A stretch of 7,068 nucleotides of DNA from Cellvibrionales bacterium UBA3090 (GTDB lineage: Bacteria > Pseudomonadota > Gammaproteobacteria > Pseudomonadales > Porticoccaceae). The stretch is from the NCBI GenBank assembly GCA_002367235.1, contig DFBC01000125.1:1-7068 (forward strand). The letters are read 5' to 3'. Numbering within the stretch: position 1 is the first letter of the stretch; every line of letters begins with the position of its first letter. A program made the translations under genes and the position numbers. This document shows, piece by piece, positions 6,206-7,068 of this stretch. Below the pieces are notes generated by a model, which did no database searches, was not told where the DNA came from, and worked only from the letters and a program-made list of their open reading frames with translations.

Positions 6206-7068
6206 GCTGCGAAAGCTGTTACCACTGCGGCCTCCCCGTACCCGAAAATACCCACTTTACTGTTGATATAAAGGGCGAAAGTCGGGCTATGTGCTGTCCT
6301 GGCTGTCAGGCCGTTGCGACGGCTATTTGTGACGGTGGATTATCGCGGTTCTATCAATACCGTGCCGCAAATGCCAATCGTCCCGATTTGTCACACCAAG
6401 CTGCTCTGGAAGCCTATGACCTTCCCGAAGTCCAAGCTGATTATGTGGAGCAACGAGTCAGTGATTTAAATGGTAAAGCGGTGCAGCGCATTCAGTTGCT
6501 TGTGGGGGGTATTACCTGCGCTGCTTGTGCCTGGCTGATTGAAAAGCACCTGGAAAAGTTATCGGGAATTATTTCGGTTAAAGTCAATGTGACGAGCCAT
6601 CGAGCTATGGTGGACTGGGATATTCAGCAGTTAAAACTAAGTGAATTGCTCGGGGCGTTTTTTGCCATCGGCTATGACGTTCAACCCGCCAGTGACGAAG
6701 CTGCGCGGTTACTTAGAAAAAAGGAAAACCGGCGTTTTATCCAACGTCTTGGCGTTGCCGGCTTCGGTATGATGCAGGCGGGAATGATAGCCGTGGGGCT
6801 CTATGCAGGTGCCTTTCAGGGGATGGACCCAGAATGGCAAAATTACCTGCGGTGGGTGAGTTTAATTATCGCCTTGCCTGTCGTAATGTTCTCTGCATAT
6901 CCGTTTTTTCAGGCCGCTTTACGGAATCTTCGCATTGGCCACTTAACTATGGATGTCCCTGTCTCCTTGGCCATTGGGCTGGCATTTACTGCTAGTTGTT
7001 GGGCAACAGTCAGTCATACCGGTGAGGTGTATTTTGATTCTGTTGCCATGTTCACGTTTTTTCTCCTG
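6202..7068 (+). CDS. ccoI: Copper-exporting P1B-type ATPase CcoI, N-terminal part (3' end outside window)
   Basis: CcoI (FixI/CopA2 type) is a copper-transporting P1B-type ATPase that moves Cu(I) across the inner membrane for insertion into CuB of CcoN. The frame runs open from ATG 6202 to the right edge, giving 289 residues of a family of about 800. The N-terminus is cysteine-rich: C3, C6, C9 (SCESCYHCG) and C31, C32, C35 (MCCPGC), the extra metal-binding region typical of CcoI/FixI. An HMA domain follows at about 96-162 with GGITCAACAW (C106, C109). Hydrophobic segments start at about 183, 216, 251 and 276. The actuator TGE loop, the membrane CPC motif and the DKTGT phosphorylation site are expected beyond the window and cannot be checked. 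The four-base overlap with ccoH (ATGA) marks the start, although no strong ribosome site is visible. Confidence 0.95.
   Translation, partial: MSCESCYHCGLPVPENTHFTVDIKGESRAMCCPGCQAVATAICDGGLSRFYQYRAANANRPDLSHQAALEAYDLPEVQADYVEQRVSDLNGKAVQRIQLLVGGITCAACAWLIEKHLEKLSGIISVKVNVTSHRAMVDWDIQQLKLSELLGAFFAIGYDVQPASDEAARLLRKKENRRFIQRLGVAGFGMMQAGMIAVGLYAGAFQGMDPEWQNYLRWVSLIIALPVVMFSAYPFFQAALRNLRIGHLTMDVPVSLAIGLAFTASCWATVSHTGEVYFDSVAMFTFFLL

Noticed and set aside
1..7068. A previously undescribed system, mobile element, CRISPR array or RNA gene
   Set aside because: Every reading frame with coding support belongs to argG or the well-known cco cluster; I found no array of repeats, no terminal inverted repeats, no tRNA- or rRNA-like segment and no unexplained gap above 143 bases.

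Overview
The window is a stretch of chromosome from an aerobic or microaerobic bacterium, most likely a gammaproteobacterium. The grounds are the gene order ccoN-ccoO-ccoQ-ccoP-ccoG-ccoH-ccoI, a CcoP with two N-terminal membrane helices, Pseudomonas-like sequences of CcoO, CcoQ and FixH, and an Anr/FNR-type promoter. Base composition looks moderate. I cannot fix the genus; a marine gammaproteobacterium (Cellvibrionales/Spongiibacteraceae-like) is only a guess.

Layout. Bases 1-847 are the 3' part of argG (argininosuccinate synthase), which begins before the window. Bases 848-990 are a 143-base regulatory gap with a near-consensus Anr/FNR box (871-884), a well-placed -10 element (907-912) and a stem-loop (920-948) at the predicted 5' end of the mRNA. 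Then follow, all on the + strand, ccoN (991-2433), ccoO (2447-3061, GTG start), ccoQ (3061-3225, 54 codons), ccoP (3239-4150), ccoG (4203-5630), ccoH (5681-6205, probable TTG start) and the 5' part of ccoI (6202-7068), which runs off the right edge.

How the genes work together. CcoNOQP are the subunits of the high-affinity cbb3-type cytochrome c oxidase. CcoN carries the two b hemes and CuB, CcoO one heme c and CcoP two hemes c, while CcoQ is a small stabilising membrane subunit. CcoG (cupric reductase), CcoH (assembly factor) and CcoI (copper P1B-type ATPase) supply copper and assemble the complex. Small gaps or overlaps join ccoN to ccoP and ccoH to ccoI, with wider gaps of 52 and 50 bases on either side of ccoG. 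The promoter signals fit induction under low oxygen by an FNR/Anr-type regulator. All cofactor-binding residues I looked for are present and no gene is broken.

I see no mobile element, CRISPR array, RNA gene or unknown system. This is an ordinary conserved respiratory locus. The points worth a second look are regulatory: the ideal promoter geometry, the 5' stem-loop, the non-ATG starts and the absence of a clear argG terminator.
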